The notes under the pieces: model-generated
Told to the model about the DNA's origin: nothing
Databases searched by the model: none
The model's input: only the letters and a program-made list of their open reading frames with translations
Source of the DNA: Neobacillus cucumis
GTDB taxonomy: Bacteria > Bacillota > Bacilli > Bacillales_B > DSM-18226
Assembly (NCBI RefSeq): GCF_023715505.1
Contig: NZ_JAMBOH010000014.1
Span: 1 to 64,000, forward strand
Length of the DNA: 64,000 nucleotides
Reading direction: 5' to 3'
Translations under genes and position numbers: made by a program
Shown here: positions 9,410 to 18,697 of the stretch, piece by piece
How positions within the stretch are numbered: the stretch's first letter is position 1
Layout of the letters: every line of letters starts with the position of its first letter

Positions 9410-9453
9410 TCCTTTTCCTCCTTTGATCCAGATTCAGTATCTATTTAAGCCAA

Positions 9454-10233
9454 TTATTTAAAGTTAACGCTTACTTGACCAAGATAAGCAAATCTTGCTG
9501 TAATATTGTCGCCCGGATTAACGACAACCATGCCGGAAAGTGCACCCGAAAGGATTACTTCACCTGCTTTAAGAGTAATATCATAATCTGCTAAACGATT
9601 CGCCAGCCATGCAACACAAGTTGCCGGATTTCCAAGTGCAGCGGCTCCAACACCTGTATTGGCAACTTCACCATTTTGCAAAAGTACCATGCCCATTAAT
9701 TCCAGATTAATATCTTTAATTTTTGTAGGCTTGCCACCCAATACAAATAATCCGGATGAAGCATTATCAGCGACCGTGTCTGGTAGCTTAATTTTCCAAT
9801 CTTGTATCCGACTATCAACAATTTCTAAAGCAGGAACAACATAATCTGTTGCTTGCAGCACATCAAGAACAGTCACATTCGGACCTTTTAAATCTTTCTT
9901 TAAAATAAATGCAATTTCACCTTCTACTTTCGGCTGAAGCATGGTTTCACAAAAAATAGTACCGCCATTTTCAACGACCATGCTGTCTAATAGATGTCCA
10001 TAGTCAGGCTCATCAACACCCAACATTTTTTGTACGGCAACAGAGGTTAATCCAATTTTTTTGCCAACAATTTTCTGTCCTTCAGCTACCTTCTTTTTAA
10101 TATTTTCCAATTGAATATAATATGCCTCATCGACAGTAATTTCTGGATCTACCACAGTTAGCGGATTAATTCCAACGCGTTTTTTTTCAGCTTCTAATAA
10201 TTTAGCAGCAAACTTTTCAATTTTACTAGTCAA
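9454..10233 (-). CDS. dmpE: 2-oxopent-4-enoate hydratase
   Basis: This 259-residue paralogue of the neighbouring decarboxylase carries hydratase-type signatures of DmpE/MhpD: VGKKIGLTSVAVQKMLGVDE, the SRIQDWKIK stretch and ADNASSGLFVLG. It hydrates 2-oxopent-4-enoate to 4-hydroxy-2-oxovalerate. The start is a TTG at 10233 with AAAGGA 9 nt upstream. A terminator separates it from the dehydrogenase gene upstream, so it may have its own promoter or depend on read-through. No aldolase or acylating acetaldehyde dehydrogenase follows, so the last two steps must be encoded elsewhere. Confidence 0.9.
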   Translation of the reverse strand: MTSKIEKFAAKLLEAEKKRVGINPLTVVDPEITVDEAYYIQLENIKKKVAEGQKIVGKKIGLTSVAVQKMLGVDEPDYGHLLDSMVVENGGTIFCETMLQPKVEGEIAFILKKDLKGPNVTVLDVLQATDYVVPALEIVDSRIQDWKIKLPDTVADNASSGLFVLGGKPTKIKDINLELMGMVLLQNGEVANTGVGAAALGNPATCVAWLANRLADYDITLKAGEVILSGALSGMVVVNPGDNITARFAYLGQVSVNFK

Positions 10234-10296
10234 TTGAATATATCCTTTCTATTATAAATGTATTTTGACACTGTTTAGTATAAGCTGAGAAACATT

Positions 10297-10336
10297 CAAA
10301 AAAGTTGCACGGTATATCTTATTTAAACCGTGCAAC
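10297..10336 (-). terminator. Intrinsic terminator after the semialdehyde dehydrogenase
   Basis: A perfect 10-bp GC-rich stem (10304-10313 with 10327-10336) is followed on the minus strand by six T. It lies between the dehydrogenase stop and the hydratase start. Confidence 0.85.
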
Positions 10337-10358
10337 ATATCCATGTTAAAAACTAAAA

Positions 10359-11846
10359 TTAAAGTTTAACACAAATATTAGTTATTTCAGTGTAGAATTC
10401 CCAACTGTGACTACCGCCAACACGACCTAGTCCACTGTCTTTCGTACCTCCGAATGGAGTTCTAAGATCACGTACAAACCAACAGTTGATGTAAGATAAA
10501 CCTGATACAATTTTTTGGGCTACACGGTGTGCACGACGGATATCGTTAGTCCAGATTGTGTTACTTAAGCCCATCCGAGTATCGTTTGCTGCCGTAATCA
10601 CTTCTTCTTCTGAGTCAAATGGAATAACTGTAACAACCGGTCCAAAGATTTCTTCACGAACACAACGAGATCTGTCATCTAGACCAGTAATGATGGTTGG
10701 TTCTATGAAATATCCTTTATCCAAACCATCAGGGCGCTTACCGCCTGTAACGAAAGTACCGCCTTCTTCTTCAGCAATTTTCAGGTAGCTCATTACTTTA
10801 TCATAGTGTACTTTGGCGACTAATGCGCCTTGATCATTGCTCATATCAAATGGATCGCCAACTTTTAATTCTCTTGTTTTAGATGCAAATCTTTCTACGA
10901 ATTCATCAAAAATTTGGCGTTCAACATAGATTCTTGAACCGCAGACACAAACTTCCCCTTGATTTGTAAAACTTGATCTAATGGTTGTTGCCACTACTTC
11001 ATCAATATCCACATCTGCAAATATAATGTTAGGGTTTTTACCGCCTAATTCGAAAGAAAGCTTTTTTAGTGTAGGCGCAGCTTCTGCCATGATTTTAGCA
11101 CCTGTAGATACTTGCCCGATAAAACCGATACCTGCAATGTCAGGGTGTTTGTTGATTGCACTTCCAGCACCAGGTCCAAAACCGTGAACCAAGTTTACAA
11201 CTCCATCCGGAACACCAGCTTCTTTAAGAATTTCCATTAATCTTGTTGCCGTCATTGGGGTTAATTCAGAGGGCTTAATCACTACTGTACATCCCGCAGC
11301 CAAAGCTGGAGCTAATTTCCATGTTAATAAGAATAATGGAAGATTCCATGGCTGGATTAATCCTACTACTCCAATCGGGCGGCGATATCCGTAGTTAAGC
11401 GCATTGTGAGTTTCATCTTGGTATGCCTCTGTTCCTATAGAAATCATGTAATCAGCAAAAAAATGGAAGTTTGCTGCTGCACGAGGAGCATCAACGTGAC
11501 GTGAGAATTTAAGGTGCTTACCAGTATCTAATGATTCTAATTGTGCGATTTCTTCTTGTCTTGCTTCAAGAATGTCACCAACTTTGCGGATAATTCTTGA
11601 ACGTTCATTTACAGTCATTTTTCCCCATGGGCCTTCTTCAAAAGCACGTTTAGCAGCTTTAACAGCTAAATCAATATCTGCCGCGCTTCCTTCTGCAACT
11701 GTACCATAAACTTCCTCAGTTACAGGGTTCACGTTATTAAACGTTTTTCCATCTACAGATTCAACAAATTTACCGTCGATATAATGTAAACAATCAAATG
11801 GTTTTACGATAGGTTCAACTACTGTTTTAGTTTCGACTTGCACCAT
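10359..11846 (-). CDS. dmpC: 2-hydroxymuconate (or 2-aminomuconate) semialdehyde dehydrogenase
   Basis: This 495-residue NAD-dependent aldehyde dehydrogenase has the general-base Glu in FELGGKNPNI and the nucleophile in NQGEVCVCGSRIYVE. The VCVCxSR(I/V)YVER context is characteristic of the hydroxymuconic semialdehyde dehydrogenase branch. It should oxidise the C6 semialdehyde left by the ACMSD-type decarboxylase to the dicarboxylate that the tautomerase acts on. The start has AAGGAGGA. A terminator follows, making it a single-gene unit in front of the hydratase/decarboxylase/tautomerase set. Confidence 0.9.
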   Translation of the reverse strand: MVQVETKTVVEPIVKPFDCLHYIDGKFVESVDGKTFNNVNPVTEEVYGTVAEGSAADIDLAVKAAKRAFEEGPWGKMTVNERSRIIRKVGDILEARQEEIAQLESLDTGKHLKFSRHVDAPRAAANFHFFADYMISIGTEAYQDETHNALNYGYRRPIGVVGLIQPWNLPLFLLTWKLAPALAAGCTVVIKPSELTPMTATRLMEILKEAGVPDGVVNLVHGFGPGAGSAINKHPDIAGIGFIGQVSTGAKIMAEAAPTLKKLSFELGGKNPNIIFADVDIDEVVATTIRSSFTNQGEVCVCGSRIYVERQIFDEFVERFASKTRELKVGDPFDMSNDQGALVAKVHYDKVMSYLKIAEEEGGTFVTGGKRPDGLDKGYFIEPTIITGLDDRSRCVREEIFGPVVTVIPFDSEEEVITAANDTRMGLSNTIWTNDIRRAHRVAQKIVSGLSYINCWFVRDLRTPFGGTKDSGLGRVGGSHSWEFYTEITNICVKL

Positions 11847-11869
11847 TTATAATTCCTCCTTGGTTTTGA

Positions 11870-11960
11870 TTTACATATTTTCTAAATATAGCGTTAATGT
11901 TTACATGTTTTATGTTAATGCTTATTTGTTTATGGAACTTTCCAGTTCACTTAAAAGAGT
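11870..11960 (-). promoter_or_regulatory. Presumed promoter/operator of the semialdehyde dehydrogenase gene
   Basis: The AT-rich leader contains two direct copies of a CATTAAC motif about 20 bp apart and an ACATAAAACATGT near-palindrome. These may be regulator contacts. No clear -35/-10 pair is visible. Confidence 0.35.
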
Positions 11961-11990
11961 TAAAAAAGTGTGCGTCTGACCCAACCTAAA

Positions 11991-12462
11991 TTATAAGATA
12001 ATGCTTACTTTTCCGTGCAGACGGAGACTGTCAGTTTTAGGATGACTTTCTTGGATTGAATCTTTAATTCTTCTTTTTCTTTTACCAAGATGGATTCGTT
12101 GACTCCGACGTAATTATCGAGCACTTCACGTTTTGTGGGATAGGTTGAGTAAATGCAGCTTACCTTACGGCATCCCCTTCATTACTAACGTTTCTTACAT
12201 TCGTGATATTGTGAAGAGTGGTTGAGTGCGGATATTCTACATGGGCCTCTTTTTTCCATAATCGTAACGCCCCTGTTCTAGACGGGCTCGATCATCATGA
12301 ACGAAGAAATTTTTTAAAGTCCGCATCAGGATTTCCGATGGTCGGAATCATATACGTTCCATTGCTTGCGAATAATGTAGACCACTCCTTTAGCTTAAAC
12401 TCATCAAGAGGTTCCGCCTCATGGACTAAAAGATCCTCAATTTCCTGACGTGTTATGTTCAT
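11991..12462 (-). pseudogene. Second copy of the oxygenase beta subunit, degenerate
   Basis: The stretch matches the intact beta gene (3666-4145) almost throughout, including its stop context, but carries several small deletions and substitutions that break the frame (near 12165 and 12310, for example). It lies directly upstream of the semialdehyde dehydrogenase gene. Confidence 0.85.
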
Positions 12463-12703
12463 ACTTTCACCTTCCCAGCTTCTTCATTTTTTCTTTCCGC
12501 TGCTGTCCTCCGTTTATCCCATTCACGCCAAAAGGAACGCATTTGTTCTTCATCCATTGCTTGGAGAATTTCCCTGTTCATTCCTTTGGAAATATCATTC
12601 CACCCGACTTCTTTAGTATTTAAAAAGCCTTCCTGGCATAGTTCAAGTGCTTCATTATCATCCGGAGTCGCAAAACCGCCTGGCCCTAAAAACTCTAAAT
12701 AGC
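12459..12703 (-). pseudogene. 3' fragment of a second oxygenase alpha gene
   Basis: About 245 bp match the last fifth of the intact alpha gene (4142 to about 4385), with the same 4-nt overlap to beta. At 12703 the match jumps abruptly to sequence equivalent to about 6345 of the first copy, so the rest of alpha and the whole SDR have been deleted. Confidence 0.85.
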
Positions 12704-13015
12704 TAGTCTAATTCCTTCTTGTCGAGACTATCAAATGCACGAAAACTAGCATCGAACCCGGGCACCTCAGCCAAATGTAATCGCATCCAAAAGTTAACCC
12801 AACGTGCTAAGGTAATCAGCGTCTGATGTATTTTTCAGATAATTTCAATATTTTAAAATGTTAATATTTAAATATATCGAAATATTATCTCGATTAATTT
12901 AATTTTAAATCTTTCGACCATTTAATTCTAATCGAAATTATCTTTCTTCAAGCGCCCGAATTCAAGATTTTATTTATATATAAACACAATGCAATACGCT
13001 GTTAATAAACCATTT
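12704..13015 (-). repeat. Copy 2 of the oxygenase upstream region
   Basis: This stretch is clearly alignable to about 6345-6640 and 16300-16540, including the TATC-rich imperfect dyad. No gene is present. Confidence 0.7.
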
Positions 13016-13099
13016 CATTAAAAAAGTGGCCGATTTGAAGAATTGTGGGGTTTGTATAATGAGGGTTTGGCAACGGGGATGATGATGGAAATTTGATGA

Positions 13100-13291
13100 T
13101 TCCTTTCTTTTCTTAAAAAATTTGCGGAAAACTCTACTAAAAATGAATGGGGAGAGTTTGAAGCAACACCAATAGATTTATACAAATTTATAGATAAATG
13201 GCTAGTTGTAATGAAACGAGATGGAGTAAAACCATCAATATTCCCTACTTATTTCTTAACCGAACTTTCTGTGATTATTGATGTTTTTTAA
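13100..13291 (+). pseudogene. Unidentified gene remnant
   Basis: An open plus-strand frame without a start codon reads FLKKFAENSTKNEWGEFEAT followed by PIDLYKFIDKWLVVMKRDG and a tail ending at TAA 13289-13291. The composition looks like real protein, but I do not recognise the family. It lies between the copy-2 upstream region and the hmp remnant. Confidence 0.35.
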
Positions 13292-13384
13292 CTTTTGTCC
13301 CATTGAAGAGAACCGGTTAAATTAAAGGGGACTTTTGGATTTTTCCCAATGTTGATGTTGATCGAAAAAAAATACGCTTCAGAA

Positions 13385-14022
13385 TATTAGTCTCCACCGC
13401 CGCTTAACAGGACAACAGGTGATTTTTTATCCTAATCCAGGACAAAGTCGCCGGCAGGTCCACTTACTTGAAGGATTTGTTGTTCCCGCCTCACGTTTGA
13501 CGTTGATTCGATAATAGTCTTTTCCCGGAGCATCAGAAAGGCTGTATTGACGAATATGTGTATACTTTCCGCTCAACGATGAAAGGTCAGAACCCGTCCC
13601 ATCCGCCATTTTGATTGGACGCTTGTTTGTACAATTCAGCTTCTAAATTAATAATGGTATCGGCAATTTCTTTATAAGCGTCTGTTGCTGCATAACCCAG
13701 CAAATCCTTGATTGCTAATAGCAAGAGTTTTCCTACGATGATTGGATAATGTTCCGGTTTAATCCCAAGACTGCGGTGTTTGTGGGCAATTTGGTTCACA
13801 ACAGGAAGAATGGCACAGAGGTTATCGATGTATTTGGCATATACTGCCCTTGCAAGTGCCTTTTGCTGTTTTCTTTGTTTTTGGTTTGTATGATTAAATA
13901 TATTAAGGAGTTCAGGGTGTGCTCCAAACATTAATTGATAAAAGCGGGTTGTAATTTTTTTCTTCTCTAACACTGGAACAGTTGATTTTACAAGCGTCTA
14001 TTTTTTTTGATCTAACAAATTA
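13385..14022 (-). pseudogene. hmp: Flavohemoglobin (nitric oxide dioxygenase), broken and truncated
   Basis: The globin domain is readable (ITTRFYQLMFGAHPELLNIF, and the proximal-side PEHYPIIVGKLLLLAI). A frameshift lies just after the start, and a deletion joins the globin end (NQNGGWDGF) to the FAD-binding part (HIRQYSLSDAPGKDYYRINV). A further frameshift precedes GPAGDFVLD and VVLLSGG, after which the NAD domain is missing. Intact Hmp has about 400 residues and detoxifies NO. This copy is dead. Confidence 0.85.
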
Positions 14023-14054
14023 AACACTCCCTTTAAGTTATTACTATTTACAAG

Positions 14055-14071
14055 GTGTTATTTTAAAACAC
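14055..14071. promoter_or_regulatory. Dyad GTGTT-N7-AACAC upstream of hmp remnant
   Basis: This short inverted repeat lies 30-50 bp upstream of the hmp remnant's start, where redox/NO regulators such as NsrR or ResD act on hmp in Bacillus. The motif is not a clear match to either. Confidence 0.35.
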
Positions 14072-14086
14072 TTCATTCCGGGACTA

Positions 14087-14102
14087 TGTGATATAAATCA
14101 CA
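14087..14102. promoter_or_regulatory. Fnr/Crp-type box upstream of hmp remnant
   Basis: TGTGATATAAATCACA matches the Bacillus Fnr consensus TGTGA-N6-TCACA exactly. It lies 65 bp upstream of the hmp remnant's start, on the correct side, and outlived the gene it presumably controlled. Confidence 0.7.
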
Positions 14103-14224
14103 TATTTTCGAATATAGTCGTAAGAGCCACAAATGGGCCTAATAGCTCATTTGTTAATATTAATTTCAAAATTGGAGGGAACAAGAACAAGTTCTTCCTC
14201 TATTGTTTCTCTTATCCTTCACGT

Positions 14225-14540
14225 TACAAATAAGGAAGCAATGTGGGTGTTCCAATAATTTGTGTGTAAACAGGATCTTTAGTTAATTAATCTGCAGCGT
14301 CATCTTCGGAATACCCAGCAATGATTTGATAAATCTTTTGGCATTTAAGGGTTTCTTCTGAATGAAGTTAATAGGCCCTTGAATCATTCAGTTTTATATA
14401 CTCTCCTAAAGTCTTCGAAAATCCGATTTTTCATCGAATTCTCTAAAGAGAAATTCACCTTTATCGGGAGGAAAGAGATCCTCCATCTCTTGACAATTTA
14501 ATTTTTCGGTTGAAATCAAGAGTTACTTGCGTTAAAGAAT
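14225..14540 (-). mobile_element. IS1380-family transposase N-terminal remnant
   Basis: Readable minus-strand pieces are VTLDFNRKIKLSRDGGSLS, FREFDEKIGFSKTL, and KCQKIYQIIAGYSEDDAAD followed by LTKDPV and QIIGTPTL. This order (N-terminal DFNRK, AGYxDxxDADxLxxDP, GTP-L) is the start of an IS1380-type DDE transposase. The start codon is altered and several frames are broken. No transposase core is present downstream. Confidence 0.65.
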
Positions 14541-14669
14541 CCTTTCTGTGTGGTTTTTGTCTGGTTACTTAAACTCTAATAGAAGTGGATTCTTTTTTCA
14601 TTTTTTTGCGCAAACTAAATTGGGTGAGAAAGTTTATATACAAGACTATAAGGTTTAAATCTTAAATTA

Positions 14670-14852
14670 CTATGAATGAATCAGGTTAAATGATATTTTT
14701 TCTCTAACGCTAAGAAGAAGAAATAATTTTAGTTCCGCCTGTTTGCCACAAAAGGAACATGTTTTTTTTGTTTGGGCAGGCATTTTTTTTACATGTGGAA
14801 CAGGAAGTAATTCCAATCCTTTTGTGAGATGTTCTTTACAAACCATTACCAT
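14670..14852 (-). CDS. Small CxxH/CxxC putative zinc-binding protein
   Basis: The ATG at 14852 follows GGGAG at 8 nt and the frame gives 60 residues. CKEH (residues 5-8) and CSFC (about 32-35) form a CxxH...CxxC arrangement like the short Bacillus CxxH/CxxC (BA_5709/YyzF-like) proteins. The match is to the pattern rather than the full sequence. The C-terminus is Leu/Phe/Ser-rich. No function is known. It is isolated among pseudogenes. Confidence 0.5.
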   Translation of the reverse strand: MVMVCKEHLTKGLELLPVPHVKKMPAQTKKTCSFCGKQAELKLFLLLSVREKISFNLIHS

Positions 14853-14879
14853 AATGAATGCTCCCTTCTAATTAGACTC

Positions 14880-15345
14880 TACTCGAGCAAAATAAGTAAA
14901 TAGGTTGGTACTCCCCCCACCTGAAAACAGTTGTTTTAATCCTCCTAGGAAAATTCTGTAATTTGACTTGGAATAGGATAGGCAAAACCCGTATTTCTTC
15001 TGACGAGGCTACAGGATTCGCTTTAGGTTACAACCTGTTTGTTAATTTGCGAACACTGTCAAAGAGTTACTTTGTCACAGGGATTCAACCTTAGCCACCA
15101 GTCAGCTACCGAGAAGTCTTGGCAGTTGGACTTAAACCAACTAGTAATTAACGGCTTGCCTGGCACCAAATAAGGAAGAAGTGAGAAGACCGTAGACTCC
15201 CTTACCCCATAAAGAATAATGAAATTAAACTAATTTCCACTGTTATTTTTCTGTTGCGAGGCTCTTGGCTTTTAAATTTCTGAGCCATACTCAAATCATG
15301 TCTTCTTGACCGCCAACAAACCTATGTTTTCCTAATCTAACGATT
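14880..15345. other. Non-coding stretch of unusual, more GC-rich composition
   Basis: No credible frame is found. The sequence is less AT-rich than its surroundings and contains several short complementary segments (for example AGTTGG/CCAACT near 15125-15140). It may be the end of a lost mobile element or a structured RNA. I could not match it to a family. Confidence 0.3.
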
Positions 15346-15408
15346 TATTAAGATCCGTCACGCTTAACACAACATACCCCAACTTTTAATAGCCAATCAT
15401 TCGAAAAC
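15346..15408 (-). pseudogene. 5' fragment of a second extradiol dioxygenase gene
   Basis: About 20 codons match the start of the intact gene (around 3504-3566), followed by the equivalent intergenic stretch and a decayed GGTCTGAC palindrome. The rest of the gene is gone. Confidence 0.75.
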
Positions 15409-15490
15409 CTCCTAATATTTTAGGGGGTCTGACACCCACTGGTTCACCGCGGTAATCCACCGTGGGTCAGCTCCAAAATTTGTCTACAAA

Positions 15491-15757
15491 TTATAAGATG
15501 ATACTTACTTTTCCGTGGGGGCGGAGACTGTCCAATTGAGAATGACTTTCTTGGATTGAATCTTTAATTCTCCATTTTCTTTCGACATAATTGTCAAGTA
15601 GTTCACGCTTAGTACGGTAGGGAGGGAAATTGCATCTAACTTTTACGGCATCCTCTTCATTATTAACGATTCTTACATTCGTCACATTGTGAAGCGTAGT
15701 GGAGTGCGGGTATTCTACATGGGCTTCTCTTTTCAGTAATCGTAACGCCCGCTGTAC
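15491..15757 (-). pseudogene. Third copy of the oxygenase beta subunit, C-terminal part
   Basis: It aligns to 3666 to about 3960 of the intact beta gene with a 27-nt deletion near 15583. At about 15758 it joins directly to SDR sequence equivalent to about 5732 of copy 1, so the beta N-terminus, the whole alpha gene and the SDR C-terminus are missing. Confidence 0.85.
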
Positions 15758-16241
15758 TAAATTTTTGGCGAATTCTCTTCCTAATCCGGAAACAATGGCA
15801 TAGACCCCGCCCTTTGCAACATTATAGGATGCATGGTCCCATTAACCATTGCGAACAGAATCTGCCCCTATGTTAATAATCCGTCCGTAATTTTGTTTCA
15901 CCATATGCGGCAACACTCTGTAACATGACCACAGCATAGTCCAGAGGTTGCGGTCAATTGTTGTTTTTAAGGTTTCCGGTGTTTGTTCAAGGAACGGGAG
16001 AATCACGCCTCCGCCGGCATTATTGATAAGAATGTCGATTTTGTCCCATTTATGTATGGCTTTTTCAACCATCTAGATAACGTTTTCATCTTTTGATAGA
16101 TCACCAATAAAGTAGTCTGTTTCCCGCCCTGTTAATTGGGCCACTTCCTCGGTGACTTTCTTCGTACGTTCCGGATTGGTTCCTGTAACCAATACAGTCG
16201 CACCTGCTTGTGATAAACCAATTGCAACCACTTTCCCGATT
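15758..16241 (-). pseudogene. Second copy of the SDR dehydrogenase, internal part
   Basis: This copy reads GKVVAIGLSQAGATVLVTG through DILINNAGGGVILPFLEQ and VKQNYGRIINIGADSVRNG. It is better preserved in the middle than copy 1 but lacks the first dozen residues and the C-terminus and has an in-frame stop near 16072. It shows what the intact enzyme looked like: a classical SDR with GlxxAGA cofactor-loop remnants and an NNAG motif. Confidence 0.85.
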
Positions 16242-16650
16242 CCTTGTAATCTCTTTTTTGGTTTGTAAAGAAAAAGGTCTGTTTCCTTTTTGTCGTGCAA
16301 CTATCAAATGCACAAAAACTAGAATTGATCCGGATACCTCAGCCAAATGTAATCGCATCCAAAACTTAACACAGTGTGCTATGGTCTAAAATTGTTAATA
16401 TTAAAATATATCGGAATATTATCTTGATTAATTTAATTTTAAATCTTTTCCCCATGTAATTCTAATCGAAATAATCTTTCTTCTAGAGCCAAAATTCAAG
16501 ATTTTATTAATATATAAACACAATGAATACATTGTTAATTCTAGTGCAAGGAAATGTTTTAATAGGAATAATGACTAGACTTCGTGGACCTGAGTGAGTT
16601 CTAAAAAAATTTAATTAAAAAAGGGTAAGGGGAGTTGGAAATCAAAAATA
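16242..16650 (-). repeat. Copy 3 of the oxygenase upstream region
   Basis: It aligns to about 6310-6750 and to 12704-13015, minus roughly 90 bp that hold the SDR start in copy 1. The AGGGTAAGGGGAG end near 16635 marks the limit of homology. Confidence 0.7.
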
Positions 16651-16776
16651 AAACCACGAATAAACAATAAGAAATCTTTCTATTTAAATCCTTCCAAATT
16701 TATTTTTTTCCAAAAAAAAAGCCGTTCTCCCTATAAAATGTACCCTAATAGAGTACTTAAAAAAAGTCTACCTAGA

Positions 16777-18329
16777 GGGGCTGTTGACAAAATGGGGTAG
16801 GAGCTGTGACTCCTTTCCCATTTTGTTTTTTTGTTGGTTAATTAATGATTTCTAATTTCTCTTCCATAATTTATTGGTCCTAATTCATCACCTTTATAAC
16901 CCGTTTTAGATTTATCGCCAACGCCTAAAAAAGACATTGTTCTTGAATTTTTTCAATGCCCCTTTTATACGTTTTATATAAATTGTGTTTTGATTTAATG
17001 GTTCCGATGGAACCTTCGCACCAGACTCTTCTTAATTTTTGAACCAGTTTGTACTCACTGGTCTTTGCTCTTTGAATATTTTCTTCCAATAACTCATGAG
17101 CAATAGGGCGAGCAATTGTCCTTCTACTAGCTGTCTTTCCAAAACAAGTTTCTCGAAGAGGACAGACTTTACAGTCTTTTGCTTTAGCAGAATACGTTTT
17201 AAAGTAATTTCCGTTCTTTTGTAATGCTAGATGAGTAAAAGTAAGTATTTTTCGATTTGGACAAATATAAGAACAGTTTTATTCTCATAGGTAAAATCCC
17301 TATGAGAAGTTGTCTTAAATGCATTGTCATGTTTAACAGGATTAATATAGCCTGTTATTTCCATAGTTTTTAATCCATGATAAATTGGTGTTGTATCATA
17401 TCCTCGATCTGCCCCAACATTTTTAATATCTAAATCAATTTTTCTTGAATCACTTTTAATCTTTCAACAAAGGGCTCACAATCATTTATGTTTCCTGGAC
17501 TCGGATGTATATCGTATGATTCCATTTTTGTATCAATACTTGTGTGTGCTAAGTAATGAGGTCCGGATGGCTTTCCAGGTCGATTTAATATTCCAGAGTC
17601 AGAATCAGTTTTAACGATGGATATTGTTTCAGTAGAAGGACCCTTTGGTTTTCGTCCCGATTTCTTTTTTCCTGATTCTATTCTTTTATCTTCTTGCTCT
17701 TTTTCAATTTTCTTTGCTTCTAGTTCAAGAGTATTTAAATATTGGGAAGGAGTCTTCTCAACAACCACTTTTTCGACTTTACTTTTTGCAACCCGGGCTT
17801 TAATATGAGTTGAATCTGTTACAATCACTTCTCCAGTAACTAATCCCTTCTCTATGCTAAGTTTTACAATATGATCGAAAATTTCCTGAAAAACTGTACT
17901 ATCCTTAAATCTTCTACGTCTATTCTGACTAAATGTAGAATGATCAGGTACAGAATCAGTTAAATCAAGTCCTAAAAACCAACGATATGCGATATTTAAG
18001 TACACCTCTTGCCCAATTGACGTTCGGAATCAATGTTAAAAAGATACCCAATTAGTATCATTTTAAATAAAAGTACAGGATCAAGTGATTTTCTGCCGAG
18101 TTTCGAATAATAACTTTCCATTTTGTTATATATAAAAAGAGAAATCAATCTTTTCTTTAATTAGGCGAAGAATATTATTTTGAGGGAACAAAAGTATTTA
18201 AATCAATAAACTCCATTTTACGTTGATACTCATCATTGTGGCCCATCATAAGAATTCCTCCAATAAAAAACCTGTATAGAGATAATCTACACAGGTTTTT
18301 GAAATTCCTATAAGTTTGTCAACAGCCCC
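16777..18329 (-). mobile_element. IS1182-family insertion sequence, complete ends
   Basis: Perfect 15-bp terminal inverted repeats (GGGGCTGTTGACAAA at 16777-16791 and its complement at 18315-18329) bound 1553 bp. Both ends are flanked by CTAGA (16772-16776 and 18330-18334), a 5-bp direct repeat containing the CTAG palindrome that IS1182 elements favour. The intact duplication shows a recent simple insertion, but the transposase is broken. Confidence 0.9.
16842..18249 (-). pseudogene. IS1182-family transposase, frameshifted
   Basis: The ATG at 18249 has GGAGG 7 nt upstream. The N-terminus (MMGHNDEYQRKMEFIDL, later LDPVLLFKMILIGYLFNIDS) is broken by indels near 18165 and 18010. The longest piece, 17430-18005, contains DHSTFSQNRRRRF and the first catalytic Asp in VIVTDSTHIKA. 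A further frameshift precedes NVGADRGYDTTPIYHGL, and the rest to 16842 is scrambled. It is dead, though its ends might still be moved in trans by another copy. Confidence 0.85.
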
Positions 18330-18334
18330 CTAGA

Positions 18335-18697
18335 GGGTACATTTTTGTATAAATATGGAAAAAGAGAAGGGCAAATTCGCAAGAAAAATTTTGTTGCTGT
18401 TTGTACCATCTTGTTTTTTCCTCCTAATATGGCTCTGATTTTCTAAATAAGAATTATTATTCAATACAGTAATATTTTCTCCTTATAGATCCCGCTATTG
18501 ACTTACAACTATAAAAAATTTTTTTAAAAAACCGCCTTTTTATAAATTATATTCTATTAGATATTTCAATAGCTTTTTATTATACTGTAAACATTCAGAA
18601 AATTCCCATATATAAAATATTTATTTTTGAATGTTTAAGACAAAGGGGATTCTATAAGTTAATGGAAGATTTAGGGTTATATAAAAAGAGGGGGACA
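18335..18697 (+). promoter_or_regulatory. Leader of the GntP/dehydrogenase operon
   Basis: A TATACT at 18581-18586 is a candidate -10 with no convincing -35. Right after it, TAAACATTCA (18588-18597) and TGAATGTTTA (18628-18637) form a perfect 10-bp inverted repeat with a 30-bp spacer, suitable for an operator. There is nothing else of note. Confidence 0.4.

Noticed and set aside
14900..15340. TnpB/omega-RNA or group II intron remnant
   Set aside because: No TnpB zinc-finger or RuvC fragment and no intron domain V could be recognised. Kept only as an unexplained block.
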